Positions 16,036-24,957 of a DNA stretch of 64,000 nucleotides are shown one piece after another. The DNA lies in the NCBI RefSeq assembly GCF_001618955.1, contig NZ_LVYV01000056.1, forward strand, positions 124,001 through 188,000, in the 5' to 3' direction. The first letter of the stretch is position 1. Each line of letters opens with the position of its first letter. Source of the DNA: Tardiphaga robiniae (GTDB lineage: Bacteria > Pseudomonadota > Alphaproteobacteria > Rhizobiales > Xanthobacteraceae). The notes beneath the pieces were generated by a model. It had not been told where the DNA came from. It was given only the letters and a program-made list of their open reading frames with translations, and searched no databases. Made by a program: the position numbers and the translations under genes.

Positions 16036-17046
16036 ATGAAGGCGCGTTTCTTATTTAGCACGGCGGTCGGCTTGGTGTTCGCCACCGCAGCAATTGCTCA
16101 GTCGCCAAGCGCGACAGCAACCTCCCCTAGCACACAACAAACGCAGTCCCCGAGCACCTCTTCGCCTACGACTCAGAAGGCACCCGATACGACCAACGAT
16201 CGGTCCACGTCCACCTCACCAAGCACATCCACCAGCTCTTCGCAGGCGCAGACGACTGCTCCATCGTCGGCAGCCGGGTCTTCGACATCGCAGCCCCCGC
16301 AGGCGCGGACCAACACGGCGCCCGCAACGGCCGGCGGCCAGATGCAGGCTCCGACCAGCGGCGGTGCTAACGCTGCAGCGCAGCCAACGACAACGAATAA
16401 TACGGCGCAGTCTCCTTCTAACAACGCGGCGCAAGCTCCCTCGACGAACAACAATGCGCAGTCGCAATCGACCAGCGTCAATGCTTCCGTCAATATCAAC
16501 GACCAGCAGCGCACGCGTGTTACCCAGTCGATTTCTCGGCTCAACGTGCAGCCTCTTAACAACGTTAATTTTTCCCTGAGCGTGGGCACCTCTGTTCCTC
16601 GCGACACCCGTCTGCAGACGCTTCCCTCTGAGGTCGTCGAAGTCGTACCGCAGTATCGAGGCTACAGCTTCTTTGTGGTGCGCGACGAAATCGTCATCGT
16701 TGAACCTTCGACCTTGCAGATCGTAACTGTGCTGCCGCGCTCCGGTGGATCAACGGCCGCCGCGCCTGCACCGGCCCGCCCCAAGGTCTCGTTTACCGAC
16801 AAGGACCGGGACGTTGTGCGCAAGCACGTCAAGACGAGGACAACTGAGCGCCAAACGACCGGCAGCACGGCCAAGACGGTTATCCGCCGCGGCGAGCGTC
16901 TACCGGAAACGGTCGAGATTGAAGAATTTCCCGACGTCGTTTACCGAGAAGCTCCTTCACTGCGCGACTACCGCTACATCCACCGCGAAAATCGCACCTA
17001 TCTGGTCGACCCCGGAGAGCGCGTGGTGATCGACGAAATTGACTGA
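16036..17046 (+). CDS. Secreted DUF1236 protein with long Ser/Thr/Gln-rich region
   Basis: The ATG at 16036 has GGAGG eight bases upstream; 16021 is an alternative. A signal peptide (MKARFLFSTAVGLVFATAAIAQ) is followed by about 130 residues rich in Ser, Thr, Gln, Pro and Ala, probably disordered. Then comes a DUF1236 domain (FSLSVGTSVPRDTRLQTLP, VVPQYRGYSFFVVRDEIVIV) and a second DUF1236-like segment at the C-terminus (DYRYIHRENRTYLVDPGERVV). Such proteins are exported and of unknown role. Paralogues lie at 24004 and 27760. Confidence 0.88.
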   Translation: MKARFLFSTAVGLVFATAAIAQSPSATATSPSTQQTQSPSTSSPTTQKAPDTTNDRSTSTSPSTSTSSSQAQTTAPSSAAGSSTSQPPQARTNTAPATAGGQMQAPTSGGANAAAQPTTTNNTAQSPSNNAAQAPSTNNNAQSQSTSVNASVNINDQQRTRVTQSISRLNVQPLNNVNFSLSVGTSVPRDTRLQTLPSEVVEVVPQYRGYSFFVVRDEIVIVEPSTLQIVTVLPRSGGSTAAAPAPARPKVSFTDKDRDVVRKHVKTRTTERQTTGSTAKTVIRRGERLPETVEIEEFPDVVYREAPSLRDYRYIHRENRTYLVDPGERVVIDEID

Positions 17047-17069
17047 CACGACTTCACAAAGTGAATCGA

Positions 17070-17093
17070 GGCGGCCAGTGTGCCGCCTTTTTT
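17070..17093 (+). terminator. Rho-independent terminator of DUF1236 gene
   Basis: The stem GGCGGC/GCCGCC with a six-base loop is followed by TTTTTT (17088-17093), 24 bases after the stop codon. Confidence 0.88.
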
Positions 17094-17186
17094 CGCAATG
17101 TCATTACAAAGGCCGAAACCTCGGGTGCGATGGCTGTCATATGGGGGCTCGCGCACTTTTCGGTATTATATTTTGGCAGGTCTTAC

Positions 17187-19373
17187 TCAGATTGACTTCG
17201 TGGCGTGTGCCTTATCGGGCAGTGCAGCCAATTGCTGAAGCGCGATCCGACTGTTCAGCGCCGCAAAAGTCTCGCGCGTACTGAAGAAACTGACGGCCTC
17301 GTCAAAATCCTCAGCTTCTACAATTTTTGCTCGCGCGATGGCGAGGTCGGAATCGATCTGGCCACGGCTGCGTGGCTCATCAACCAGCGATCTCAAATGG
17401 GCCGCGCACAGATCCATGTCCTTACGCAGTTCGTGCAGCGAGCTTGCGCCGTAGATCGGTGCCGCCAAGGCCAACTCTTTTGCGCGAATCAGTACTTTCG
17501 GCGGTAGATTCTGTTCGGGAGTTCCGAATAAGCCGGCGTGCTGGCCTGGCTGCAGAGCGCGCGACGACACGATGGCCAGCGGCATCGACAGCCACAGACC
17601 TACGATTACCGGCGTCATCCACAGGAATAGCGGTAGCGACACCGCATAAGCGCTAATCGCCATCAGTACACCGAACACGGTCGGTACCGCGTACTTTCTG
17701 ACCACTTCGCGGATCGGGACGACGCCGTCGTCGCGGCGCTGGACCTGCCAGCCGGCATCCCGACCAAGCAGAATCTCACCGACCGCCGACGATTGGAAGA
17801 TCATCATCACTGGCGCGATCAGGCCGGACAGCAAAGTCTCGACGATGATGCCGGACAAAGCAAGAAAGCCGCCGCCGAACCGCGCTCGATTTTCGACCTG
17901 GGTGAGCAGCAAAACGTAGGCAAGCAGTTTTGGTACGATCAGAAGACCCATCGTGCCTGCGAAGACCCAGGCAGCGCGAACCGGATCTTGGGCTGGCCAC
18001 TGCGGAAACAGCGAAAATCCCTTTGCGAAATATTCCGGACGCACGAACTGGGCCTGCAGCGAGATGAGAATCCCGAGCACCAGAAACATAAGCCACAGCG
18101 GCGCAGTTAAATAAGAACCGATGCCGGTCAGGAGATGCAACCGCGAGACCCAATGAAGCCGCGGCGCTGCCAGCACAGCCAGGTGCTGCAGATTGCCCTG
18201 ACACCATCGGCGGTCGCGCGCTGCAAAATCGAGGAGCGACGGCGGACATTCCTCGAAACTGCCGCCCAGTTTCGGTGCCATGTGGATCGCCCATCCGGCG
18301 CGCCGCATGAAAGCTGCTTCAATGAAGTCATGGCTGAGAATATGGCCGCCGAACGGCTTGCGCCCGGGAAGTTTGGGCAGGCTGGCATGTTCTGCAAAGG
18401 CGCGCACGCGGATGATGGCGTTGTGTCCCCAGTAATTGCCTTCCGAGCCGTGCCACCAAGCGATTCCGGAGGCGATTACCGGGCCGTAAAGCCTGCCAGC
18501 GAATTGCTGCATCCGTGCGAATAGCGACCGCGCATTGACAACGATAGGCAGCGTCTGGATCAGACCGACGCCGGGATGCTGCTCCATGCCGGCGACCAGG
18601 CGCACGATCGTGTCACCAGTCATGAGGCTGTCGGCGTCCAGGATGATCATGTGATCATACCCAGCGCCGAACCGCTTGACCCAATCCTCAATATTTCCCG
18701 ATTTGCGCGCGGTGTTGCGCATCCTATGGCGATAAAAGATGCGATCGCTGGCAGTCTCGCGGCGCAGTTTCAAAATGGCTTTTTCCTCGGCCACCCAGAT
18801 TGCGGGGTCAGTGCTGTCACTCAGCACGTACCAGTCGAACTGCGCGGCGTAACCGGTCTCCGATATAGATTCCCACATCGCCCGCAACCGCGCCGTGATC
18901 TGATGGGGATCTTCGTTATAGGTCGGTAACAGCATCGCGTTGCGGCTTGAGATCATCGCAAGTGGCGTAAGCGGTTCTATGGCGAGCGGATCCCGTGCGC
19001 GCATCAACAGTAGGACGAAGCCGGCCAGCGCCGACATGAACGAGAACGCGACCCAGGCGAACAGCAGCACGAAGAGCGCCAGTACCATGCCTTCGAGGAT
19101 GGTCACGCCGCCGACCTTCAGCACCTCGAACATCTCGTAGCCGCCGGCCGCGGTCAGGGCCACGGTGCCGAGGAGGATGTAAGCGCGCCGCAGAACAGTC
19201 GGCATGGGCCTGAACTGCGCGCGTCGTTGGGAGGAAGCTGGCCCTGCGAGCCCATCCGATATCATCGTCAGCGGCATCTCTGGCGGTAGAAACCTCTCGC
19301 CCGCGCCGGCCGGCAACGTAGCCGCAGGCACGGTAACCAACGGCATTTGGTTCTTCACATTCATGGTGTCCAT
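17187..19373 (-). CDS. mdoH: Glucans biosynthesis glucosyltransferase MdoH/OpgH
   Basis: The 728-residue membrane GT2 enzyme starts with a soluble N-terminus, two helices (AYILLGTVALTAAGGYEMF; LALFVLLFAWVAFSFMSAL), then a large catalytic domain with LPTYNEDP, LDADSLMTGDT and RRWCQGNLQHL (the Q/RxxRW-type motif), and several more helices. Known OpgH builds the beta-1,2-glucan backbone of osmoregulated periplasmic glucans from UDP-glucose and exports it. Its ATG overlaps the 3' end of mdoG; starts at 19385, 19373 or 19364 are possible. Confidence 0.94.
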   Translation of the reverse strand: MDTMNVKNQMPLVTVPAATLPAGAGERFLPPEMPLTMISDGLAGPASSQRRAQFRPMPTVLRRAYILLGTVALTAAGGYEMFEVLKVGGVTILEGMVLALFVLLFAWVAFSFMSALAGFVLLLMRARDPLAIEPLTPLAMISSRNAMLLPTYNEDPHQITARLRAMWESISETGYAAQFDWYVLSDSTDPAIWVAEEKAILKLRRETASDRIFYRHRMRNTARKSGNIEDWVKRFGAGYDHMIILDADSLMTGDTIVRLVAGMEQHPGVGLIQTLPIVVNARSLFARMQQFAGRLYGPVIASGIAWWHGSEGNYWGHNAIIRVRAFAEHASLPKLPGRKPFGGHILSHDFIEAAFMRRAGWAIHMAPKLGGSFEECPPSLLDFAARDRRWCQGNLQHLAVLAAPRLHWVSRLHLLTGIGSYLTAPLWLMFLVLGILISLQAQFVRPEYFAKGFSLFPQWPAQDPVRAAWVFAGTMGLLIVPKLLAYVLLLTQVENRARFGGGFLALSGIIVETLLSGLIAPVMMIFQSSAVGEILLGRDAGWQVQRRDDGVVPIREVVRKYAVPTVFGVLMAISAYAVSLPLFLWMTPVIVGLWLSMPLAIVSSRALQPGQHAGLFGTPEQNLPPKVLIRAKELALAAPIYGASSLHELRKDMDLCAAHLRSLVDEPRSRGQIDSDLAIARAKIVEAEDFDEAVSFFSTRETFAALNSRIALQQLAALPDKAHATKSI

Positions 19374-20917
19374 CGATAGACCCAAACTTCGGAGATCGCC
19401 TGATCGTCCTGCATCAAAGAAGCGCGCAATTCGACCGGCGCCTTACTCTTGACCGGCATCTCGAAACTCAGGCGCCAGCCGCCGTTTTGCGGATTCCGCT
19501 GTGTTACGATATTGCGGATTTCAGCCTTTTCGGCCGTGACAACACCTTTGATCTTGGTGGGATCGATGGATTTGAGCTTGTCGCCAATCAGATCGAGCAC
19601 AAATAGCTTGGTATCGTCCCCGCGCGCACCGATGCCGCTGCGTGAAAAGATCGCCAGCGCCGACGGCTTCGGTTGATCGGGCCCCCAATGCAGGCGGTAG
19701 GTAAACGCGAGTTCGCCCTTTGCTGGAAGCGGGTTTTTCGGACGCCAAAAGGTACCGATATTGTCGTGAATCTCTTCCTTGGTCGGAATTTCCAGCAGTT
19801 GCACCGATCCCTCGCCCCAATCGCCAATCGGCTCCACCCAGAGACTGGGGCGCCGTTCGAAACTTGATTCGAGATCCTGGTAGTCGGAGAAGTCCTTCTG
19901 CCGTTGCATCAGTCCAAAGCCGCGCGGATTTCGGTCTCCGAAAGAGCTGATCTGCAGATCGCGCGGGTTATGCAGGGGTCGCCAGAGCTGCTCGCCTCGC
20001 CCGTTGAAAATTGCCAGACCGTCGGAATCGTGCACGGCAGGGCGGAAATCGTCCACTTCCTTGCGGTCGTTCGGACCGAAGAAGAACATGCTCGTGATCG
20101 CCGCGAGGCCAGTGTTTTTTATTTCCACCCGCGGGTAAATGACCATTTCTACATCGAAAATGGTCGTATCGCCTGGCCGGATGGTGAACCGATAGGCGGC
20201 CGCGGCACTTTCACTGTCGAGCAACGCATGCACTACGATCGAGTTGGCGTTGGACGCCGGCTTCTCGATCCAGAAGGACTTGAACTGTGGGAATTCCTCG
20301 CCGGCCGCCTCGCCGGTGTTGATGGACAGGCCCCGCGCGGACAAGCCGTATACTTGGCCTTTGGCCACCGCGCGGAAATAGCTGGCGCCGAGAAAAACGC
20401 AGACCTCGTCATAGTAATCGGGCTTGTTGATCGGGGCATGCAGCCGGAAGCCGCCGAAGCCTAAGTCGGCGCCGGCCGGCGGGGGCGGCGTAGCGCCAAA
20501 GGAGAAATGCTCAGGTTGATAAGGGACTTGGGTCGCCTGGCCATTGGCCACTTCATAGATATCGACGCGATTGGTGTAGAACGAGCCACGATGAAAGAAC
20601 TGCACCTCGAAGGGCAGCTTCTCGCCGCGCCACAAAGCCTTCTCCGGATTAAAGCGCAGCGCGCGGTATCGGTCGTAGTCCAGATCCTTGAGGGAGTCTG
20701 GCAGCTTGTTGTCTGGCGCCTTGAACGCCTTGGCGGCGGCTTCCCGCGCCATTTGCCGCACCACGGCGGCGGCGAACGGCACAGGCCCGGGAGCTGCGCG
20801 GGCGCTGCGCGGGATAATCGTCATCAATGGCAAAGCGGCCGAAGCGCCGAGAAGTTGTCTGCGGTTCAAGGTGTCTCCAAACGCCAGAGTGATATGCAAT
20901 AACACGCGCTGCACCAT
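19361..20917 (-). CDS. mdoG: Periplasmic glucan biosynthesis protein MdoG/OpgG-OpgD family
   Basis: The 518-residue protein has the family's beta-sandwich sequence with LDYDRYRALRFNPEKALWRG near the N-terminus and GFGLMQRQKDFSDYQDLES and PSLWVEPIGDWGEGSV in the centre. The N-terminus holds a twin-arginine signal (LNRRQLLGASAALPL), as in OpgD-type members, so export by Tat is likely. Recent work on the family assigns glucan branching or hydrolytic roles; which applies here cannot be seen. It is translationally coupled to mdoH, forming the usual two-gene operon. Confidence 0.93.
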   Translation of the reverse strand: MVQRVLLHITLAFGDTLNRRQLLGASAALPLMTIIPRSARAAPGPVPFAAAVVRQMAREAAAKAFKAPDNKLPDSLKDLDYDRYRALRFNPEKALWRGEKLPFEVQFFHRGSFYTNRVDIYEVANGQATQVPYQPEHFSFGATPPPPAGADLGFGGFRLHAPINKPDYYDEVCVFLGASYFRAVAKGQVYGLSARGLSINTGEAAGEEFPQFKSFWIEKPASNANSIVVHALLDSESAAAAYRFTIRPGDTTIFDVEMVIYPRVEIKNTGLAAITSMFFFGPNDRKEVDDFRPAVHDSDGLAIFNGRGEQLWRPLHNPRDLQISSFGDRNPRGFGLMQRQKDFSDYQDLESSFERRPSLWVEPIGDWGEGSVQLLEIPTKEEIHDNIGTFWRPKNPLPAKGELAFTYRLHWGPDQPKPSALAIFSRSGIGARGDDTKLFVLDLIGDKLKSIDPTKIKGVVTAEKAEIRNIVTQRNPQNGGWRLSFEMPVKSKAPVELRASLMQDDQAISEVWVYRWTP

Positions 20918-20989
20918 CGAGTTCCGCGAGCTGGAACATTCAGCGCTCTGCGCTTGCCTTGATTGCCGGTGTTTCCCGACTCTACCTCA

Positions 20990-21208
20990 CTAAACGCTGG
21001 CGTTTCCCAACCCGCGCTCGGCCGCTGTCAAATGCCAGTCGACGGCGCGCGAACTGACCATAGACGAGTAAAAATAGCGCTGTCCGGTTGTCGATAGACG
21101 TTGAATCACTCGGTCCACGCCGTGCGACGGCGCTAAGTCACCATTCAATGCGGCAGCCAATACGCCCCCTGCCGATGACTCACGAAAACCCTCAAGATCA
21201 GCTTTCAA
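20990..21208 (-). CDS. Possible small hypothetical protein
   Basis: A 72-codon frame with a TTG start (VLAAALNGDLAPSHGVDRVIQRLSTTG… is too long to quote in full) ends in DWHLTAAERGLGNASV. Composition is plausible but there is no good ribosome binding site and no recognised family. The rest of 20918-21376 shows nothing else. Confidence 0.3.
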   Translation of the reverse strand: MKADLEGFRESSAGGVLAAALNGDLAPSHGVDRVIQRLSTTGQRYFYSSMVSSRAVDWHLTAAERGLGNASV

Positions 21209-21370
21209 CGACGGACGCAGCGCTTCGACGATGCTGCATTGATCCGCATTGGTGCTGCCAATTTATCCCGCCGGTTGTTCATAATTCCCCGTCGCGTAGC
21301 CCGGTTTCTCGCATCGGCCGCCTGACACGCCACACCACTCCGCCCTGACTGCTGAGCTTGACCTCCGATG

Positions 21371-21398
21371 AAAAAAATGGCCCGCCGAAGCGGGCCAT
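21371..21398 (-). terminator. Rho-independent terminator, minus strand
   Basis: A perfect 9-bp stem (ATGGCCCGC, 21377-21385, with GCGGGCCAT, 21390-21398) and a four-base loop is followed on the minus strand by seven U residues (A-run 21371-21377). It lies just after the stop of the stress-type protein at 21404. Confidence 0.93.
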
Positions 21399-21403
21399 CG
21401 TTG

Positions 21404-22015
21404 TTATCGGGAACGACCGTACAATTCTCGCTCCTTGCGCACCTGCCCCGCATCGTAGGGCGGGCTTGCCGGGTCATACCCGCTCCAGCCCGACTTCTCC
21501 CAGGCCACACGGCGATCATTGAGATTGACTGACGATGGGCTCATCAGCGCCTCGAGGCGCGCGCGATCGGCCTCGTTGACCTTTGCCGAGACCAACGTGC
21601 CGCCGCGGCGAACGCCTTCCGCGTAAAGCGGTGCATCTTCCTTGGAGACGCCAGCCTCGGTCAGAGCACCAACAATGCCGCCGGTTGCTGCTCCGGCGGC
21701 AGCGCCGACTGCCGTGGCGGCAAGCCATCCTGCCGCGACAACTGGTCCAAGGCCAGGAATTGCAAGCAGCCCTAGTCCGGCTAGAAGGCCCGCAGCGCCG
21801 CCGATCCCTGCACCGATTCCGGCACCGGTGCCGGCTGCTTCGGCGCGATCATCGACGCCATCACCGTCGCGGTCCTTCTTGCCGTCGAACCAGCCCTCGG
21901 AGTTGTTGGCCACGATACTGATGTCCCCATGAGGAACGCCGGCGGCCTCAAGGCTTCCGACAGCTTTCTGCGCTTCCGTATACGAGTCGTACAAACGTGA
22001 AATGGTCACGGTCAT
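21404..22015 (-). CDS. General-stress-type protein with glycine-zipper region
   Basis: The 203-residue protein opens with the fold of heat-induced stress proteins of the YflT type (ISRLYDSYTEAQKAVGSLEA, GVPHGDISIVANNSE). It then has a long Gly/Ala hydrophobic stretch (about residues 65-115) with glycine-zipper spacing, and a C-terminal domain ending SGWSGYDPASPPYDAG. GGAAGG precedes the ATG by eight bases. The zipper could insert in a membrane. A frameshifted relative of its C-terminus is at 10923-11164. It lies downstream of the small PepSY-like gene with a 15-base gap. Confidence 0.8.
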   Translation of the reverse strand: MTVTISRLYDSYTEAQKAVGSLEAAGVPHGDISIVANNSEGWFDGKKDRDGDGVDDRAEAAGTGAGIGAGIGGAAGLLAGLGLLAIPGLGPVVAAGWLAATAVGAAAGAATGGIVGALTEAGVSKEDAPLYAEGVRRGGTLVSAKVNEADRARLEALMSPSSVNLNDRRVAWEKSGWSGYDPASPPYDAGQVRKERELYGRSR

Positions 22016-22030
22016 GAGATTACCTTCCGG

Positions 22031-22345
22031 TTACTTTGCTGCGTTGACGTTGCCCTGGAAATCGACGCTGATCGCACTGGTCGAGCCACCCTTGGTCGCT
22101 TTGCCGCGCCATACGCCGTTGTCGTCTTTTTTCAGTTCGGTGACGTTCGTGTAGCCAGCCTTTTCGATGGCACTCTTGGCCTGCCCCTCGGTGAAGGAGT
22201 TGCGTCCGGCGACCGGCGCATTGGAGTTCTTCTGCTCGCTGTTGACGGCATTGTTGCCCGGACGATCTTTTGCCGCCGGGCTCTGGGCATGGGCTACTCC
22301 CGAGATCAAGAGAGCGGCGACACAGATAGTCGAAACGCGTTTCAT
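22031..22345 (-). CDS. Secreted PepSY-like small protein
   Basis: The 104-residue protein has a signal peptide (MKRVSTICVAALLISGVAHAQ) and a mature part with FTEGQAKSAIEKAGYTNVTEL and KDDNGVWRGKA, matching the alpha-beta pattern of PepSY/BON-like periplasmic domains. It is followed 15 bases later by the stress-type protein gene, so both are probably cotranscribed and terminated at 21371-21398. Confidence 0.78.
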   Translation of the reverse strand: MKRVSTICVAALLISGVAHAQSPAAKDRPGNNAVNSEQKNSNAPVAGRNSFTEGQAKSAIEKAGYTNVTELKKDDNGVWRGKATKGGSTSAISVDFQGNVNAAK

Positions 22346-22608
22346 AGGTCCCTCATAGGTTGGTGTTTGGGATCCTCCAACAAGCTGTTAGCTGACGCGT
22401 TCCATTGATTGCCGAAAAAAGGCCTGGACCTACGATAGCGGCGCGACATCCCTTGCTTATGCCATTCTTTCCCGTAACGGCGGATCATATGGCCGGCTTG
22501 CGTGCCTGTGTTTGACTCACCGCCACACCATGATCGGGAACTTTCGGCAATTGCGCGGATTGATTGACGCGTTTGCGTCTCGCAAATTTTGCAATTGGAG
22601 GATACACC

Positions 22609-22848
22609 ATGAAAACACTTTATCTCGCCGGAACGCTAGCTGCTTTCGCTTGTACCTCGGCCTTCGCTCAAACGACGACGGTTTCCAGCGACTACTACGT
22701 GGTGCGCGATGCCACCACCAAGAAGTGCACAATCGTTGATAAGAAGCCAACGACCACGACAACGACGATTGTCGACAACGGAACGTTCAAGACCAGAACG
22801 GAAGCCGAAACCGGCATGAAGACCATGAAGGTCTGCACAGAGAACTGA
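22609..22848 (+). CDS. Secreted Thr-rich small protein
   Basis: The 79-residue product has a signal peptide (MKTLYLAGTLAAFACTSAFAQ) and a short mature domain with SDYYVVRDATTKKCTIV, a run of Thr, and TGMKTMKVC; two Cys could pair. TTGGAGGA precedes the ATG. It is followed by a strong hairpin. Similar short secreted proteins are frequent in Bradyrhizobium; function unknown. Confidence 0.8.
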   Translation: MKTLYLAGTLAAFACTSAFAQTTTVSSDYYVVRDATTKKCTIVDKKPTTTTTTIVDNGTFKTRTEAETGMKTMKVCTEN

Positions 22849-22856
22849 CGCGCGTC

Positions 22857-22888
22857 AGCACCCGTCACTTCGATCGGTGACGGGTGCT
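22857..22888 (+). terminator. Long stem-loop terminator
   Basis: The perfect 12-bp arms AGCACCCGTCAC and GTGACGGGTGCT enclose an eight-base loop, nine bases after the stop at 22848. The following TTGTG is a poor U-run. Confidence 0.7.
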
Positions 22889-23164
22889 TGTGCCGACCGG
22901 TCACGGTATCGCGGTTCCGATTAGCGAGAGTCGACGCGACTAATCGCAAGGATGCGCAATCGCATGTCCAGCGCTCCACGACGTCTCGCGCTTGCAGCAC
23001 ATGTCGGCGCGGCTCGAGCCTTAGCGAATGGCAGTGCCCAGCCGCCTTCGCGCGTAGCGGAAAGCGGGACACGCATGAATCGATCACTCAATGGGTCCCG
23101 TTGCCGAAGTGCTAATCGAGTGGGCATCACGCCTCTGTTGCAATTTCAGGAGCACATCGATCGA
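22889..23164. other. No confident gene
   Basis: A minus frame at 22921-23130 and a plus frame at 22952-23188 overlap each other. Neither has a convincing start or composition. Confidence 0.35.
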
Positions 23165-23506
23165 TTAAGGGAACCTCCGTCCGCGTGACACATCCCTCGC
23201 AGCGAGCGCCAACGCTAAGCGTCGTTCTAAGTTAAGCCTGCGATTTTCTATTGGCGGCTTGAAAATATTATCGCGAGCGACCACGCCTCGATGCTCGTCG
23301 GCTTGGATTGCATCGATGTTGCAATCTTCGAACGTGCAGTACGTGAAAGCGACGCTGGTGGTCCCCTCATCGAGCAGTATCTGGCATTTGACGAACTCAC
23401 AGCAGTCGTATCTCAGGAAAACGGGACGCCCGCGGAAATCCAGTACCCTTCCCTGAAATCTCGTTTGGTAGATGACGTGTTCGTCCGCACCATTGTCTGT
23501 GTTCAT
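23165..23506 (-). CDS. Hypothetical protein with Cys/Asp beta-strand pattern
   Basis: The 113-residue protein contains GRPVFLRYDCCEFVKCQILL and FTYCTFEDCNIDAIQAD, short strands with repeated Cys and Phe at near-regular spacing, as in pentapeptide- or beta-helix-like folds. A final basic helix ends the protein. The ATG at 23506 is preferred over 23545. No family is recognised. Confidence 0.62.
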   Translation of the reverse strand: MNTDNGADEHVIYQTRFQGRVLDFRGRPVFLRYDCCEFVKCQILLDEGTTSVAFTYCTFEDCNIDAIQADEHRGVVARDNIFKPPIENRRLNLERRLALALAARDVSRGRRFP

Positions 23507-23545
23507 TTCGCGCCTAGGATTTCTGTTTATAGTTCGGTCATGCAT

Positions 23546-24003
23546 TAGTCGGCTATCGATCCCACTATTTTCTAACGTCAGAAAATCTGACCTTCCACCA
23601 GCTCATAGCGGTCGATCCCGGCATGGAGCGTCAGCCGCCTCGGCGATGTCGACAAACAATTCCTCCGACGCCGGATGCGCGTCCAAATCCCCGCGCTCTA
23701 TATGCAGCTGTCTTCCTCCTCGGCAGCAATCGAGATACCAGGATTTCCCGCTCGTCTATTTTCGCCAGGGCTCATAATAGTCAGCACCACGCTTTCTGAA
23801 TCACATCCAATAGTTATGATAGGTCATATAAGTCAATGTACTAACGGGTACAAACGTGGCGCGCGGTCCTCGATCACTCGGTTAGAAACCGTTTCCCCGC
23901 CTTCCACACGGTCGATGGAAAATGTCGGGATAAAGCGGCAATTCGACGGAACGACCTTAAGCGTTGGCAGTTTTCACTCCGCCAACACACCAGGAGGACG
24001 ATC
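23546..24003. other. No intact gene; possible decayed minus-strand gene
   Basis: On the minus strand around 23590-23720 two phases give protein-like pieces: DLDAHPASEELFVDIAEAAD and then LHAGIDRYELVEGQIF before a stop. Together they would make a small protein with one frameshift. The upstream half of the stretch is AT-richer than its surroundings and holds the promoter region of the DUF1236 gene. Confidence 0.3.
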
Positions 24004-24408
24004 ATGAAATTCATTTCCACGGCTGCCATTGCAATCGCTTCGCTGGCCTACTTCTCGCCTGCCCTCGCTCAGAATGGAGCGGCGGGCGGAGCCGTCGGCG
24101 GCGCAATCGTCGGTGGCGCCGTCGGCGGCCCTGTCGGTGCCGCCGTTGGCGCTGCCGCCGGCGCCACGGCAGGCGGCATTTCCGAGGCCAACCGTCCCCG
24201 CTTCCACAGCTACGTCACCGAGCGTCGTCACCCGTCATACCGGTATGACCGCGAGCTACGCGTCGGTGCCGTATTGCCCGACAGCGGCGTCACCTATTAT
24301 GAAGTTCCGCGAGAGTACGGTTCCACTGCCTATCGCTATACGGTGGTCAACGATCGGACCGTACTGGTCGACCCGGGCACCCATCGTATTGTCGAAGTGA
24401 TCGACTAA
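24004..24408 (+). CDS. Secreted DUF1236 protein with glycine-zipper segment
   Basis: The 134-residue protein has a signal peptide (MKFISTAAIAIASLAYFSPALA), a Gly/Ala/Val-rich segment (GGAVGGAIVGGAVGGPVG…) typical of a glycine zipper, and a C-terminal DUF1236 domain (YYEVPREYGSTAYRYTVVND, then TVLVDPGTHRIVEVID). CAGGAGGA precedes the ATG. It should be periplasmic or outer-membrane associated. Confidence 0.88.
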   Translation: MKFISTAAIAIASLAYFSPALAQNGAAGGAVGGAIVGGAVGGPVGAAVGAAAGATAGGISEANRPRFHSYVTERRHPSYRYDRELRVGAVLPDSGVTYYEVPREYGSTAYRYTVVNDRTVLVDPGTHRIVEVID

Positions 24409-24418
24409 GCGCGCTTTT

Positions 24419-24444
24419 CGAGGCGGGCCGAAAGGGCCGCCTCG
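24419..24444 (+). terminator. Stem-loop after DUF1236 gene
   Basis: The 8-bp arms CGAGGCGG and CCGCCTCG flank a loop containing GAAA, ten bases downstream of the stop. No U-run follows, so termination may be partial, allowing read-through to the next gene. Confidence 0.55.
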
Positions 24445-24477
24445 ACCAGTTCGATGCGTCTTTGTGGGAGGATCATC

Positions 24478-24681
24478 TTGCCCATATTTCAATATTTCGT
24501 GTGGGTCGGCGCCGTACTGCTGGGAGTTCTATTTGCCATCGGCGAAAGCGACAGCTCTCCGACAAAAAGCTCCTCCGCAAAGGGCTGGAGGCCCACCGAT
24601 TCACTGCGCAGCATGGCGCATCATCGTCAGCCGGAAGACCCGCCACGTGCCCGGGACGCGGCGTTTCGCATCGTCAAATAA
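24478..24681 (+). CDS. Small single-helix membrane protein
   Basis: The frame starts best at TTG 24478 (LPIFQYFVWVGAVLLGVLFA), preceded by GGGAGG at a good distance; an ATG at 24454 would add eight residues. One N-terminal helix is followed by a basic soluble tail. The pattern resembles a family of short Bradyrhizobium proteins that begin with such a helix. Function unknown. Confidence 0.65.
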   Translation: MPIFQYFVWVGAVLLGVLFAIGESDSSPTKSSSAKGWRPTDSLRSMAHHRQPEDPPRARDAAFRIVK

Positions 24682-24759
24682 TAGATCGGAGGCCCCAAGC
24701 CCTGTCTATTCAACGTGCCGTTCCTAGAGACTTAAGCAGGTCGTTGCTTTGTTCAGGAG

Positions 24760-24957
24760 TTGCTAGAGGTGGATGACTTCCAGCTAATGACGATCATAGC
24801 CGAGGCTATTAGCACTTGTGCTATCGAGAACCGCAACGGAGAAAAATTGCCGATAACGAGCGAGCAAGCGACCTGCGTTGCAAAGGTAGTGATCACGGCT
24901 CTCTCGCTGGCCGGTTTTGAGATCACGCCGATGGCAAAGACGGCCGGTCCAACCTAA
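24760..24957 (+). CDS. Small hypothetical protein
   Basis: About 65 residues, starting at TTG 24760 or GTG 24769, with TIIAEAISTCAIENRNG and ATCVAKVVITALSLAG; it is helical and ends in AKTAGPT. It converges on the histidine kinase gene with a four-base overlap. No family is recognised. Confidence 0.55.
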   Translation: MLEVDDFQLMTIIAEAISTCAIENRNGEKLPITSEQATCVAKVVITALSLAGFEITPMAKTAGPT